DNA of 64,000 bases from Sphingomonas sp. GTDB taxonomy: Bacteria > Pseudomonadota > Alphaproteobacteria > Sphingomonadales > Sphingomonadaceae. Of the stretch, positions 8,675 to 18,157 are shown in pieces; positions within the stretch are counted from its first letter, which is position 1; the number at the start of each line of letters is the position of its first letter. The stretch lies in assembly GCF_019635515.1 (NCBI RefSeq), contig NZ_JAHBZI010000001.1:558001-622000 (forward strand). The letters run 5' to 3'. The translations under genes were made by a program, and so were the position numbers. Below the pieces are notes generated by a model. It was not told the origin of the DNA. It made no database searches and saw nothing but the letters and a program-made list of their open reading frames with translations.

Positions 8675-9418
8675 TCAGCTTTCGGGACACTTCCAATCCT
8701 TAAGCAACGGCAGCGTCGAACGGATCCAGCCGAACATCTTGTCGCGCTCCGCCGCTACCGGGCGATCGGCGATCGGGAGGTTGGCGATCTCGCGGCCGCC
8801 TCGCTCGATGACGATCGCGCGCGGTGCACCCTCCATTCCCTGGACGACCCGATCGAGATCGGCCTGTGCGACCGTTTCATAGGCCTGTTGCGGCGGGGTT
8901 GCGACGCTCGTGACGACTCCGATCATGTCGTTCATCATCTCGAACATCGAGGGAGGCACGAAAACCGGGAGCTTGCCGCCGGCGCCATAATCGATGTGGA
9001 GCTTGTAGAGCGAGAGGTCGCCGGGTGCATCGAGGAAATCGCCGCCGGTAACCGTTATCGCCACGGGCAGGACGTCGCTGTCGGGCTGGCCGGACGCGCC
9101 GAGCGTGAAGCGATACCAGATGCCGATCGACGGCGTGATCCGCTCGTCTTCATTGTCCGGGTCCAGCGTGACCAGCGGCTGGCCGCCGGCGAAGCGCGCC
9201 CTGGCAGGGTCGGCGCGGTAGAGGAAAAAGAGGTCGGCCTGGTTCCTGCCGCCGGGGAGGCTGGTCAGGATCGCCTGACCGCTATGATCGGGGGCGAAAT
9301 CATAGCCGCGGCAATAGAGCTGCTTCTGTTCGTTGGTGTTCGCCGCCTTTTGCGCGAAAGCCGTGGCCGGGAACATCGCCGCAGCCACGCATATTGCCGC
9401 CAAAACCGATCGTGCCAT
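8675..9418 (-). CDS. Exported protein of unknown function
   Basis: 247 residues from an ATG at 9418 preceded by GGAGG. The signal peptide is MARSVLAAICVAAAMFPATAFAQ. The mature part has one Cys near the N terminus (QLYCRGYDF) and one at the end (DWKCPES), suggesting a disulfide, plus beta-rich segments. I do not recognise a family. It is a single minus-strand gene just downstream (38 nt) of NAD-glutamate dehydrogenase; the PepSY operon promoter follows it. It may be co-transcribed with the dehydrogenase, but nothing links the functions. Confidence 0.72.
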   Translation of the reverse strand: MARSVLAAICVAAAMFPATAFAQKAANTNEQKQLYCRGYDFAPDHSGQAILTSLPGGRNQADLFFLYRADPARARFAGGQPLVTLDPDNEDERITPSIGIWYRFTLGASGQPDSDVLPVAITVTGGDFLDAPGDLSLYKLHIDYGAGGKLPVFVPPSMFEMMNDMIGVVTSVATPPQQAYETVAQADLDRVVQGMEGAPRAIVIERGGREIANLPIADRPVAAERDKMFGWIRSTLPLLKDWKCPES

Positions 9419-9456
9419 GATTCCCCTCCACCGATTGCGCCGATCTGCCGGCCGGA

Positions 9457-12400
9457 TCACTCCCGCCCGAGCAGCACCCGCGCTTGCCCCGCGATCTGCG
9501 CCAGCATCGCCGCGTTGGGCACCGCCGATTGGCGCGCGCGCGCGACCAGATTGGCGAATTGCGCGACGCGGGCGCCGTTTTCGGCGAGCCAGGCATCGAC
9601 CGTCGCCTGCGGATCCTTGCTCTTGTCCCGGGCGAGGAACTCGAGGCGGATCTGCTGGAAATCGCGGGCGAGGCCGGCGATGAGCAGCCGCTCCCACGGA
9701 TCGCCGGTGGTGATCCGCGCCGCGATCGACTGGGCCCAATCGAGCCCGAGCGCCTGACCGAGCGAAGTGAACGCGCGCGTCAGCACCGTCTCGTCGATCC
9801 CGCGCCCCACGCCGAGCTCGGCGAGGCCGACCGCGCCGTCCAGTTCGAACAGGCGGATGACCTTGGCGACCAGTTCCTTGGGTGCGCCGGCTGCCTCCAG
9901 CTTGTCGGCGATACGGTTCGACTGGGCCCTGACCTCGTCGAGCAGCAGCGCCTTGGCCTGTTTGTCGAGCGCGTCGATGCCGGGCTTCAGCCGTTCGATG
10001 ACCTTGGCGGGACTCGCACCCGGGCGGGCGATGCGGAGCAGATCCGCGACCTGGCCGCGCACCGCGACCGCGACTTCGTCGAGCAAGGCGATGCGGGCGC
10101 CTTCGCTGATCTGCGCGGTCTCCACCGCTTCCCAGATCGCGGGCAGGTTGAACAGGCGCTCGGCCACCGCATACATTGCGGCGATATCGGCCATCGCCGC
10201 GCCTTCCTCTTCGGCAAGCTCGAAGGGATGGAGGACGCCGAGGCGGTTGATGACGCGATTGGCGAGCTTGGTCGCGACGATCTCGTTGCGCAGGCGATGC
10301 TCCATGATCGCCTTGCCGAAGCGCTTCTGCATCGCCGGCGGGAAGGCATGGCAGAGATCGCTTTCCAGCGCCGGATCATGGCCGAGCTTGCCGTGCTCGA
10401 TCGCATCCTGAAGCGCGAGCTTGGTCGATGCGAGCAGCACCGCCAGTTCCGGGCGAGTAAGCCCGCGGCCGTCCTGCGCGCGGCGAAGCAGTTCCTCGTT
10501 CGAGCCGAGGCCCTCTACGGCGCGGTCGAGGCGGCCCGAACCTTCGAGGATCTCGATGACGCGGACGTAGCTGGGCAGCGAGACCGCGCCGTCATTTTCC
10601 ATGAACGAGATCGCCAGCGTCTGGAGGCGGTTATCCTCCAGCACCAGATGCGCGACATCGTCGGTCATCGCGGCGAGGAGCTTGTTGCGATCCTCGAATT
10701 CCAGGCGGCCCTCGATCATCTCGCGGTTGAGTGCGATCTTGATGTTGACCTCGTTGTCCGAGCAGTCGACGCCGGCCGAATTGTCGATGAAGTCGGTATT
10801 GATGCGGCCGCCATGCGCGGCGAAGGCGATGCGCCCGGCCTGGGTCACGCCGAGGTTCGCGCCTTCGCCGACTGCCTTGCAGCGCAGATCCTCGCCATTG
10901 ACGCGCAGGCGATCATTGGCGGGGTCGCCGACATCGCCATGGCTCTCGCTCGCCGCCTTGATGTAGGTGCCAATGCCGCCGAACCAGAGCAGGCCGACCT
11001 GCATCTTGAGGATCGCGACGATCAGCGCGGTCGGGTCCATCTCCTCGGCATCGACGCCGAGCATCGCGCGGACCTCGGGCGAAAGCGGGATCGACTTTTC
11101 GGTGCGCGCGAAGACGCCGCCGCCCTTCGAGATCAGCTTCGGATTGTAATCCGCCCAGCTTGAGCGCGGCAAAGCGAACATGCGGTCGCGCTCGACCCAG
11201 CTCTTTGCCGGATCGGGATCGGGATCGAGGAAGATGTGACGGTGGTCGAACGCGGCAACGAGCTTGATCGCCTTCGACAGCAGCATGCCGTTGCCGAACA
11301 CGTCGCCCGACATGTCGCCGCAGCCCGCGACCGTGACGGGCTCGGACTGGATGTCGATGCCCATCTCGAGGAAGTGGCGGCGAACCGACACCCACGCGCC
11401 CCTGGCGGTGATGCCCATCGCCTTGTGATCATAGCCGACCGAGCCACCGCTGGCGAAGGCATCGCCCAGCCAGAAATTGCGTTCGATGGCGATGGCGTTG
11501 GCGACGTCGGAGAAGGTCGCGGTGCCCTTGTCCGCGGCGACGACGAAGTACGGATCCTCGCCGTCGAGGATCGCGACGCTGTCCGGGTGCACCACCTTGC
11601 CGCTGACGATGTTGTCGGTGATCGACAGCAAGGTGCGGATGAAGATGCGGTAGCTCTCGGTACCTTCGGCGAACCACGCATCGCGGTCGGTAGCGGGCGA
11701 GGGCAGCATCTTGGGATAGAAGCCGCCCTTGGCGCCCGTCGGGACGATGACGGCGTTCTTGACGCGCTGCGCCTTCATCAGGCCGAGGATCTCGGTTCGG
11801 AAGTCGTCCCGCCGGTCCGACCAGCGCAGACCGCCACGCGCGACCGGGCCGGCGCGCAGATGGATGCCCTCGACGCGGGGGGAATAGACCCAGATCTCGC
11901 GCCACGGCAGCGGGGCGGGGAGACCGGGGACCTTGGCGCTGTCGAGCTTGAAGGCGAGCGCTTCCTTCGCGGCGGGGGCGAAGGCGTTGGTGCGCAAGGT
12001 CGCCGCCACCACCCCGCGCAGCGTCCGCAGGATGCGGTCGTCGTCGATCGCGGAAACTGCGTCGAGGCCGGCATCGATCGCCTTGCTGGCAGCCTCGATT
12101 GCGCCCTTGTCCTTTCCGGCACGCGCCGGATTGTGCGCGGCGTCGAAGCGCTCGATCAGCGCGGCGGCGACGCCGGGCGCGCGGCGGAGCGCGTCGACGA
12201 CGGTGGCCATACCGTAATTCATGCCGGTCTGGCGCAGATAGCGGAACCAGGCCCTGAACAGGACTACGGAGGCGGGTTCCATCCCGCTCTCGACGATCAG
12301 CCGGTTGAACAGGTCGTTCTCGGCATTGCCTTCGAGCACCGCGGCGACGGCGTTCTCGATGGTGGCGAGATCGCCAGCCAGGTGCGGCACCTCGACTTCG

Positions 12401-14070
12401 AAATCATGGACGAAGGCTCCGCCCGAAAGCTGGGTCGGCACCTCCTCGATCACGCGGAAGCCGAAATTCTCGAACACCGGCACCGCGTCCGACAGCGCCA
12501 GCGCGCCACCCTGGGCATAGAGCTTGATGCGATATTCGCCGGGCTTGCCCTCAACGGGAGTGATCCGCACCGAACGGTCACCGGGGCTTTCGAGCGTGGC
12601 GATGCGCAGGATGTCGCTCGCGGCTTCCTCTGGCGTCGCGGTGGTGCGGTAGGCGGCGGGGAAGGCGTTGGCGAAGCGCAGCGCCAGGCGAGTCGCGGCA
12701 CCTCCGGCCTGCTCGTTCAGCGCCGCCTCGACCGCGGGGACCCAGCCGCGCATCATCCGCTCAAGCTGATCGTCGAGGGCCGCGGCATCGGGCATCGTGC
12801 CGCCCTGGCGCAGATCGAGCGTGTACCGCAGCAATGCGACGACGCCGTCTTCCAGCGCGATCGACCAGTTGATCAGCTTGGCGTTCGCCGCTTCCTCGAG
12901 CATCGACCCCACCGCTTCGCGGCGGCTGGTGGTGATCTCGTCGCGCGGCAGCCAGACGAACGCGAACAGATGACGTCCCAGCGGGCTCTTCACCAGCACC
13001 AGCTTCGAGCGCGGGCGATCAGCGACTGACATCGAGGTGAGCACCAGGCTCTCCAGCGAATCCACGTCGAACGCGGTGGTCAGATCGTGCGGCAGCGCGG
13101 TCATCGCGTGGGCCATGGCCTTGCCGGTATGGCCCTTGGGATCGAAACCAAATTTCTGCTCGAGCCGGTTCAGCCGGTCGCGCAGCACCGGCACCTCCTC
13201 GGGCGCCGCGAACAAGGCCGCGCTGGTCCACAGGCCGGCATGGATCGAAAGGCCGGTGACCTGGCTGCCGGTCAGGATCGGCACCACGACGATATCGAGC
13301 GGCACGCGGCGGTGCACGGTCGATATCGAATTGGACTTGAGCAACAGCGGCGCCTCGCCGCCCTTGCGGAAATATTCCACCGCCGCCTTGCGCGATGCTT
13401 CGGCGAGGATCGGGGTTTCGAGATCGTAGCGGGCTAGGCCGAGCTGGTCGCTGGTCTTGCCGTCCGCCGTCCAGTTCTCATGCGCGAGCAGGGTCATCGC
13501 GCCGTCGTGGAACCAGCGCAGCAGCTTGCCGCCCTCCTTGCTGGGGATCGAGGCCGCGTCGGCGCCCATCGCGGTCTGCAGCGCGCGCCAGTCGTGCACG
13601 GCGTCGCGAACCTGATCGAGCATCCGCTCGAGCTCGGCGACGAGCTCGCGGCGGGTGCGCGCGTCGGCGCGGTCCATCTCGATATAGATCATCGATTCGC
13701 GGCGGGCATCGGCATCGTCGCCACCGATCGCGGTGAGCTTGCCGGCCTTGTCGCGCGACACCGCGATCACGGGATGGAGGATACGCTGGATGGAAAGATC
13801 ATGCGCGCCGATCGCGGCGGCGATCGAATCGACGAGGAAGGGCATGTCGTCGTTGACGACGGCAAGGCGCATCCGCCGCCGCTCGCCGGCCATGAAGGTC
13901 GCCAGTGCGATCCGTGGGGTACCCGCTCCGCGCACCGCGGCGGTTTTCGCGACGAAATCCGCCGCCTCCGCGCGCTCGGCTTCGTTGAAGCCTTCCAGTT
14001 CACCCGGGAGCGCCCCCTGGAGGAGCCGCTCTTCGAACGCTCGCGTCAGCGAGGTCATCATGTTCTTCAT
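9457..14070 (-). CDS. gdhZ: NAD-specific glutamate dehydrogenase, large (about 165 kDa) type
   Basis: A 1537-residue enzyme that deaminates glutamate to 2-oxoglutarate with NAD, feeding carbon and ammonia into central metabolism. It has the layout of the large-subunit family: an N-terminal ACT-like regulatory region (MAGERRRMRLAVVNDDMPFLVDSIAAAIG), a central catalytic domain with GLRWSDRRDDFRTEILGLMKAQ and VPTGAKGGFYPK, the NAD-domain segment VVAADKGTATFSDVAN, and GVDCSDNEVNIKI. Length is slightly below the 1600 typical of Caulobacter GdhZ. The first codons read MKNMMTSLTRAF. Downstream lies an unknown exported protein; upstream, on the same strand, a PAS protein. Confidence 0.93.
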   Translation of the reverse strand: MKNMMTSLTRAFEERLLQGALPGELEGFNEAERAEAADFVAKTAAVRGAGTPRIALATFMAGERRRMRLAVVNDDMPFLVDSIAAAIGAHDLSIQRILHPVIAVSRDKAGKLTAIGGDDADARRESMIYIEMDRADARTRRELVAELERMLDQVRDAVHDWRALQTAMGADAASIPSKEGGKLLRWFHDGAMTLLAHENWTADGKTSDQLGLARYDLETPILAEASRKAAVEYFRKGGEAPLLLKSNSISTVHRRVPLDIVVVPILTGSQVTGLSIHAGLWTSAALFAAPEEVPVLRDRLNRLEQKFGFDPKGHTGKAMAHAMTALPHDLTTAFDVDSLESLVLTSMSVADRPRSKLVLVKSPLGRHLFAFVWLPRDEITTSRREAVGSMLEEAANAKLINWSIALEDGVVALLRYTLDLRQGGTMPDAAALDDQLERMMRGWVPAVEAALNEQAGGAATRLALRFANAFPAAYRTTATPEEAASDILRIATLESPGDRSVRITPVEGKPGEYRIKLYAQGGALALSDAVPVFENFGFRVIEEVPTQLSGGAFVHDFEVEVPHLAGDLATIENAVAAVLEGNAENDLFNRLIVESGMEPASVVLFRAWFRYLRQTGMNYGMATVVDALRRAPGVAAALIERFDAAHNPARAGKDKGAIEAASKAIDAGLDAVSAIDDDRILRTLRGVVAATLRTNAFAPAAKEALAFKLDSAKVPGLPAPLPWREIWVYSPRVEGIHLRAGPVARGGLRWSDRRDDFRTEILGLMKAQRVKNAVIVPTGAKGGFYPKMLPSPATDRDAWFAEGTESYRIFIRTLLSITDNIVSGKVVHPDSVAILDGEDPYFVVAADKGTATFSDVANAIAIERNFWLGDAFASGGSVGYDHKAMGITARGAWVSVRRHFLEMGIDIQSEPVTVAGCGDMSGDVFGNGMLLSKAIKLVAAFDHRHIFLDPDPDPAKSWVERDRMFALPRSSWADYNPKLISKGGGVFARTEKSIPLSPEVRAMLGVDAEEMDPTALIVAILKMQVGLLWFGGIGTYIKAASESHGDVGDPANDRLRVNGEDLRCKAVGEGANLGVTQAGRIAFAAHGGRINTDFIDNSAGVDCSDNEVNIKIALNREMIEGRLEFEDRNKLLAAMTDDVAHLVLEDNRLQTLAISFMENDGAVSLPSYVRVIEILEGSGRLDRAVEGLGSNEELLRRAQDGRGLTRPELAVLLASTKLALQDAIEHGKLGHDPALESDLCHAFPPAMQKRFGKAIMEHRLRNEIVATKLANRVINRLGVLHPFELAEEEGAAMADIAAMYAVAERLFNLPAIWEAVETAQISEGARIALLDEVAVAVRGQVADLLRIARPGASPAKVIERLKPGIDALDKQAKALLLDEVRAQSNRIADKLEAAGAPKELVAKVIRLFELDGAVGLAELGVGRGIDETVLTRAFTSLGQALGLDWAQSIAARITTGDPWERLLIAGLARDFQQIRLEFLARDKSKDPQATVDAWLAENGARVAQFANLVARARQSAVPNAAMLAQIAGQARVLLGRE

Positions 14071-14181
14071 GTCCTAAAGCGCTACTCCCGGAGAGTCGGC
14101 GCTTCAAGGCCTGAGAACCCTTGCAAGGGCTTTGAACCGGTAACGGGTGAAACTATTTTTATGCGGCGGCCTCGCGGCCGG

Positions 14182-15438
14182 TCAGGCGGCGGCCTTCCGA
14201 ATCGTGCGCTCGGTCAGCGGCGCATCGCTCAGCTGGGCGACAATATCCATGCCCTTCTTGCCCTTGCGGGCGAGCAGAACCACGAAATCGCCATCGGCCT
14301 TCAGATCGACATGGGCGATCGGTGCGCGGTTGCGCAGTTCGTCGGCGATCTGCGCGAACAGGTCCGGTTTGGCGGCCGGGCGGCGCCAGGCGCGCTCGGC
14401 GGCGACGACGCCCTTGATGCCGCCCTCGGCAGTATCGAGGAACGAGTCGAGCCCGCCCGAGGGCACGAAGCTGCGCTTGGCGTGGCTCAGCACCGCGGCG
14501 AATTCGGTGAGGCGGGTCTTGTCGTAATCGGCGCCGAAGACGAGCTTGACCGCCGGGGTCATCGGCGCGCGTGCCTGAACCTTCAGCCCGGCATCCTCAA
14601 GCAATTCGGCATAATCGGCCGCGTTGCTTTCGGCGGCGAGCGCGAAATCATAGGAACGCGCCAGCGCGCGATAGAGCGCCGAGCGGCTGCGCGTATCCGA
14701 AGCGCGCGCGGCGGCGGCGGATTCGCGGGCGAGCATCAGGCGATCGGCCAGCGACGAATCATCCGGCACGTCGGCCACCACCAGATCGTCGCTCGCATCG
14801 AATCCGGCGCTCGGACCATCGGCCCAGACTGGCGCGGCCACCGGCGGCGCGTGCACGCTGCGGCGCGCTTCCTCGACCTCGGCCTCGAGCCTGGCCTGCG
14901 TCGCCGCATCGACCAGCTCCTTCCAGTTGATCACGCCATAGATGAAGTCGATCTCCTCGCCATTCGACGAGAAGGGCATCAAAATGCCGCGATACATGGT
15001 GTTGTGGCCGCGCGTGCCGACGAACTCGGCCTCGAAGCCGATCGGCGCGCGATTGGCGATGATCTGGAGATAATGGTCGGTCAGCCGCGACAGCAGCGAA
15101 CGGCTCGGCACTTGCGCGACATGCGTGATCGAGGTATCGAGATCGGTCTCCTCGCGCAGTGCCTTGCCGAGGAAACGAATCGCCGGGTTGTCGATGCCCT
15201 GCGAGAAATCGAGCAGCACCGAATGGGCGCCGAAATCGGCGATGTTGCCGGGATCGAGATCCTCGATCGAAGGATAGGCGCGGCCGCGCAGCAGCGACAC
15301 CCAGTGATTATAGGCGCGGACATGCATGCGGCGCTCGTCGGTGCCGACATCCAGCGGACGGTCCGATACGGCCTCGTTTGGCTCGGGATCGCCCGCACCC
15401 AGCGGATCGTTGATGCCGCGCGACATATCCATGCACAT
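14182..15438 (-). CDS. PAS-fold protein of unknown function
   Basis: About 418 residues if started at the ATG at 15438 (another ATG at 15432); the frame itself is open to 15543. The N-terminal third (VRAYNHWVSLLRGRAYPSIE, then FGAHSVLLDFSQGIDNPAIR, FEAEFVGTRGHNTMYRGILM, DFIYGVINWKELVDA) looks like a PAS_5-type PAS fold found in many sphingomonad proteins. The remainder is helical and Ala-rich with no recognised catalytic domain. It is probably a soluble sensor or scaffold. It lies 111 nt upstream of the glutamate dehydrogenase gene on the same strand, so control of nitrogen or stationary-phase metabolism is possible but unproven. Confidence 0.7.
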   Translation of the reverse strand: MCMDMSRGINDPLGAGDPEPNEAVSDRPLDVGTDERRMHVRAYNHWVSLLRGRAYPSIEDLDPGNIADFGAHSVLLDFSQGIDNPAIRFLGKALREETDLDTSITHVAQVPSRSLLSRLTDHYLQIIANRAPIGFEAEFVGTRGHNTMYRGILMPFSSNGEEIDFIYGVINWKELVDAATQARLEAEVEEARRSVHAPPVAAPVWADGPSAGFDASDDLVVADVPDDSSLADRLMLARESAAAARASDTRSRSALYRALARSYDFALAAESNAADYAELLEDAGLKVQARAPMTPAVKLVFGADYDKTRLTEFAAVLSHAKRSFVPSGGLDSFLDTAEGGIKGVVAAERAWRRPAAKPDLFAQIADELRNRAPIAHVDLKADGDFVVLLARKGKKGMDIVAQLSDAPLTERTIRKAAA

Positions 15439-15610
15439 GCTCCACTTCGGACGACTTTCGCCCATTCGCTCAAGTTGTCTTGTTGTGCACGCCATGTGGT
15501 AAACGCCGCGTAAAGCCGGAGATGCGGAACAAGCCTCTGGCAACGCTTGTCAGCCAGGGATCATGCTGGTAAGCGCGCCGCTCCTCGGGGGCGACGCCTT
15601 CGAGTACCAG

Positions 15611-15686
15611 GCCGCTTTAGCTCAGCTGGTAGAGCATCGCATTCGTAATGCGGGGGTCACAGGTTCGAGTCCTGTAAGCGGCACCA
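15611..15686 (+). tRNA. tRNA-Thr (anticodon CGT), CCA encoded
   Basis: A 76-nt cloverleaf. The acceptor stem pairs gccgctt with aagcggc, the D arm contains agctcagctggtagagc, the anticodon stem TCGCA/TGCGG holds the loop TTCGTAA with anticodon CGT, and the T arm contains ggttcgagtcc. The 3' CCA is encoded. It marks the left border of the catabolic block. Confidence 0.96.
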
Positions 15687-15730
15687 CTTCCCGATCAAGA
15701 GAGGGCACCATCGGTGCCTATTGATCGGGG
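15687..15730. repeat. Hairpin and att-like sequence just after tRNA-Thr
   Basis: A perfect 9-bp outer stem (CCCGATCAA, 15690-15698, with TTGATCGGG, 15721-15729) encloses an inner hairpin GGCACC-ATC-GGTGCC. It can serve as the tRNA terminator. Bases 15695-15719 recur with 22 of 25 matches at 52730-52754, at the far end of the catabolic block, so this may also be a left attachment site. Confidence 0.55.
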
Positions 15731-15775
15731 CCGCGCAATTGTTTCCAGGCAAATCATACATCAAGGTGATCAATC

Positions 15776-15801
15776 GGTTTGCAGTTCTTTCAGTGCAAAC
15801 C
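15776..15801. terminator. Stem-loop downstream of the IclR gene
   Basis: A perfect 8-bp inverted repeat GGTTTGCA / TGCAAACC with a 10-nt loop, about 95 nt past the stop of the minus-strand IclR gene. No clear U-tract follows, so it may be a weak terminator or a protein-binding site. Nothing else is recognised between 15731 and 15896. Confidence 0.35.
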
Positions 15802-15896
15802 TGAAGGACGTCGGCCGGAATGAGAGGATTGAGCGTCCGGGCCTAAGCACCACATTTCCTCGACCGCACGGCCGCTCAAATCCCAAGTTCGAAATC

Positions 15897-16733
15897 TCAA
15901 ACGCGGCCGCCGAGTGTTCTGGCGATCTGCTCCGCGGTTTTGGCGACTGCCGGGCCATGCTTCTTGCGCATCTGCTCTTCCGGCATGAGGAAGGACGGGC
16001 CTCCGATGTTCAGTGCCAGTATACGGCCATCCGGCAGGATAATCGGCGCGCCCGCAGCGTTGATGTCGCGATGCCATTCGCCGATTGAAAGGCAGAAGCC
16101 GACATCGGAAATCATCGCCTGCGCTTCGTTGATCTTGCCGGCGATCTTCTTTTTTTCGACGGGCTTGATTTCCAATTCGGTGAGGACCTTGTCGATTCCG
16201 TCGTCGGTAAGTGCGGCCAGATAAGCGCGGCCCATGGCGGTGGTGATCAGGGGAACCCGCGAGCCGGGCGCCAGCTGCAATGCAATCAGTCCGGGACCCT
16301 GGCAGGTTTCCAGATTGAGCATATGATCGCGGTCACGCATACCAAGGCAAACGTTCGCATTGACGACTTTGGCGAGTTCCTCGAGAAGCGGGCGCGTCAG
16401 CCGTCCGATGTCCACGCGCGACAGTGCCGCGAAGCCGAGCGACATCGCGGCGCCGCCGAGCTCATAGGTATTCAATCGCTCGTTGTTGATCAGGAAACCG
16501 GCTTTGGTGAGCGTGTTCGTGATCCGTGAGATGGTGGCCTTTGGCAGCTTGGTCAGGCGGGCAAGCTCCTGATTGCCCAGCGTCGTACCTTTGCCGCTAA
16601 AGACTTCCAGCACGGCCAGCCCGCGTTCGAGTGCCGAAATGGTCAAGGCCTCCTTGGCCTTTTCGCCGCGGGCAGGTTTCGTCGCAGTAGCGCGCCGAGG
16701 CGATTTTTGTCTGGATACTGCTTCGCGTGCCAT
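15897..16733 (-). CDS. IclR-family transcriptional regulator
   Basis: A 278-residue regulator. A basic, low-complexity N terminus (about 1-28) precedes the winged helix-turn-helix (LTISALERGLAVLEVFS, LGNQELARLTKLPKATISRI, YELGGAAMSLG; about 29-100) and the C-terminal GAF-like IclR effector domain (TTAMGRAYLAALTD, then DVGFCLSIGEWHRDINAAGA and ALNIGGPS). The start is supported by an AGAGG Shine-Dalgarno sequence. It lies downstream of and in line with the CoA-transferase operon but has its own 168-nt promoter region. Seven palindromes like the E. coli IclR box occur in the following 36 kb, making it the best candidate for controlling the block. Activator or repressor mode is unknown. Confidence 0.93.
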   Translation of the reverse strand: MAREAVSRQKSPRRATATKPARGEKAKEALTISALERGLAVLEVFSGKGTTLGNQELARLTKLPKATISRITNTLTKAGFLINNERLNTYELGGAAMSLGFAALSRVDIGRLTRPLLEELAKVVNANVCLGMRDRDHMLNLETCQGPGLIALQLAPGSRVPLITTAMGRAYLAALTDDGIDKVLTELEIKPVEKKKIAGKINEAQAMISDVGFCLSIGEWHRDINAAGAPIILPDGRILALNIGGPSFLMPEEQMRKKHGPAVAKTAEQIARTLGGRV

Positions 16734-16847
16734 GCGGCCTCTTGGCTAAAGGAAAGGCGACATACACCCGCCAGTGAACGAAGCGCTGGTCGCAGCACCT
16801 CGTGCGCAGGCATAGTTTAGCCGCTGGAGACAGGCAACTGGCGTAAA

Positions 16848-16863
16848 ATGGTTTTGAAACCAT
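16848..16863. promoter_or_regulatory. Palindrome in the IclR gene promoter region
   Basis: ATGGTTT-TG-AAACCAT, a perfect 7-2-7 palindrome 115 nt upstream of the IclR start. It resembles the regulon palindrome in its ATGG/CCAT ends but has different inner bases and spacing. It could be an autoregulatory operator. Confidence 0.35.
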
Positions 16864-16901
16864 GCTCCAGATTTCGAGAGCGCACTACTCCATCCCATTC
16901 A

Positions 16902-18146
16902 TCAGATAATGGCGTCTCGTTTGAGCGCCTCGATGGTCTCGGCATCGAACCCGAGAAGGCCTGATAGAATCTCGTCGGTATTTTCACCGAGCAACGGCGG
17001 CGCCCGATAGGTCTCGACAGGCGTTTCCGAAAACCGGATCGGGTTTGCGATCAGCTGCAAATCAGCGCGGTATGGATGGGAAGTCCGCACAGTTAGCCCG
17101 CGGGCCAGCGAATGAGGGTCGCCAAAGACTTCGGAATAATCGTTGACCGGGCCAGCTGGCACGCCCGCCTTCTCCAGCATTTCGAGCAGTTCGCCGCTGT
17201 TCCAGCATGACAGGCTTTGCTGAATTGCCGAGACGAGCGGACGCCGGTTGTCGGACCGTTGCGGAACCGAGGCATAGCGTTTGTCGGCCACCAGATCCGG
17301 CCGGTCGATCACCTCGCAGAATCGTGCGAATTGTTCGTCATTGCCCACCGCCAGCATGATCGGCCGGTCCGCGCAGTCGAAGACGCCCGCCGGCATCCCG
17401 CCATTGCCTTCGGTGCCCTTTCGAACCGGGACGTTTCCGGTCACCAGATAGTCCGTCGGATAATGCGAGGCCGCAGCCACTGCCGTGTCGAACAGGGCAA
17501 GATCGATGTGCTGGCCCTTGCCGGACACCTGGTCGCGATGGCGCAGCGCCGCCAGGATCGCGATCGCGGCATTGTAGCCGGTCAGCACGTCTACGATACT
17601 CGGGCCGACTTTCATGGGCCCCCCACCGGGCTGATCGTCTGGCAGGCCGGTGACGCTCATCAGGCCGGAGCCCGCTTGAAAGATCCCGTCATAACCGGGT
17701 CGGTTGCGATATGGCCCGGTTTGTCCGAATGCGGTGATCGAGCAATAGACCAGCCGGGGATTGATCGCGGAAAGGGTCTCGAAATCGAGACCGTATCTGG
17801 TCAGCGTCCCGAATTTGAAATTCTCGATCAGCACGTCGCAACGCGATACGAGCTCGCGAACCAGCCGCTGGCCTCCCGATTTGCCCATATCGATGGTGAT
17901 CGACTTCTTGTTGCGGTTGGTGCTCAGATAGAATGCCGACTGGCGCTGCCCGGTGTTGTCGGGCGCTTCGAGAAATCCTGGGCCGTATTTCCGTGCGTCG
18001 TCGCCCGCACCGGGACGCTCGACCTTGATCACCGTGGCGCCAAGATCGCCGAGCATCTGGGCGGCGAATGGTCCCGCCAGCACCCGGCTCAGGTCCAATA
18101 CCTGTACGCCGTCCAAGGGCCGCGGCGAGCTTTCAGCCAAAGTCAT
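16902..18146 (-). CDS. CaiB/BaiF family III CoA-transferase
   Basis: 414 residues from the ATG at 18146 (AGGAATCTCC upstream); an in-frame extension to 18239 would run into the preceding gene. Family III transferases move CoA between carboxylic acids through a catalytic Asp. Signatures are GVQVLDLSRVLAGPFAAQML, ATVIKVERPGAGDDAR, YLSTNRNKKSITIDM and FGQTGPYRNRPGYD. The likely nucleophile is the Asp of PSIVDVLTGYNAA. C-terminal KAGVPAGPVNDYSEVF is also typical. It is the last gene of the five-enzyme minus-strand operon that starts at 22787; it probably activates a pathway acid using an acyl-CoA donor. Confidence 0.92.
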   Translation of the reverse strand: MTLAESSPRPLDGVQVLDLSRVLAGPFAAQMLGDLGATVIKVERPGAGDDARKYGPGFLEAPDNTGQRQSAFYLSTNRNKKSITIDMGKSGGQRLVRELVSRCDVLIENFKFGTLTRYGLDFETLSAINPRLVYCSITAFGQTGPYRNRPGYDGIFQAGSGLMSVTGLPDDQPGGGPMKVGPSIVDVLTGYNAAIAILAALRHRDQVSGKGQHIDLALFDTAVAAASHYPTDYLVTGNVPVRKGTEGNGGMPAGVFDCADRPIMLAVGNDEQFARFCEVIDRPDLVADKRYASVPQRSDNRRPLVSAIQQSLSCWNSGELLEMLEKAGVPAGPVNDYSEVFGDPHSLARGLTVRTSHPYRADLQLIANPIRFSETPVETYRAPPLLGENTDEILSGLLGFDAETIEALKRDAII

Positions 18147-18157
18147 GGAGATTCCTG

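Noticed and set aside
9484..15513. Several plus-strand open frames of 550-680 codons opposite the glutamate dehydrogenase and PAS genes
   Set aside because: Low-complexity Arg/Gly/Asp-rich translations without domains; the opposite strand encodes recognisable proteins throughout.
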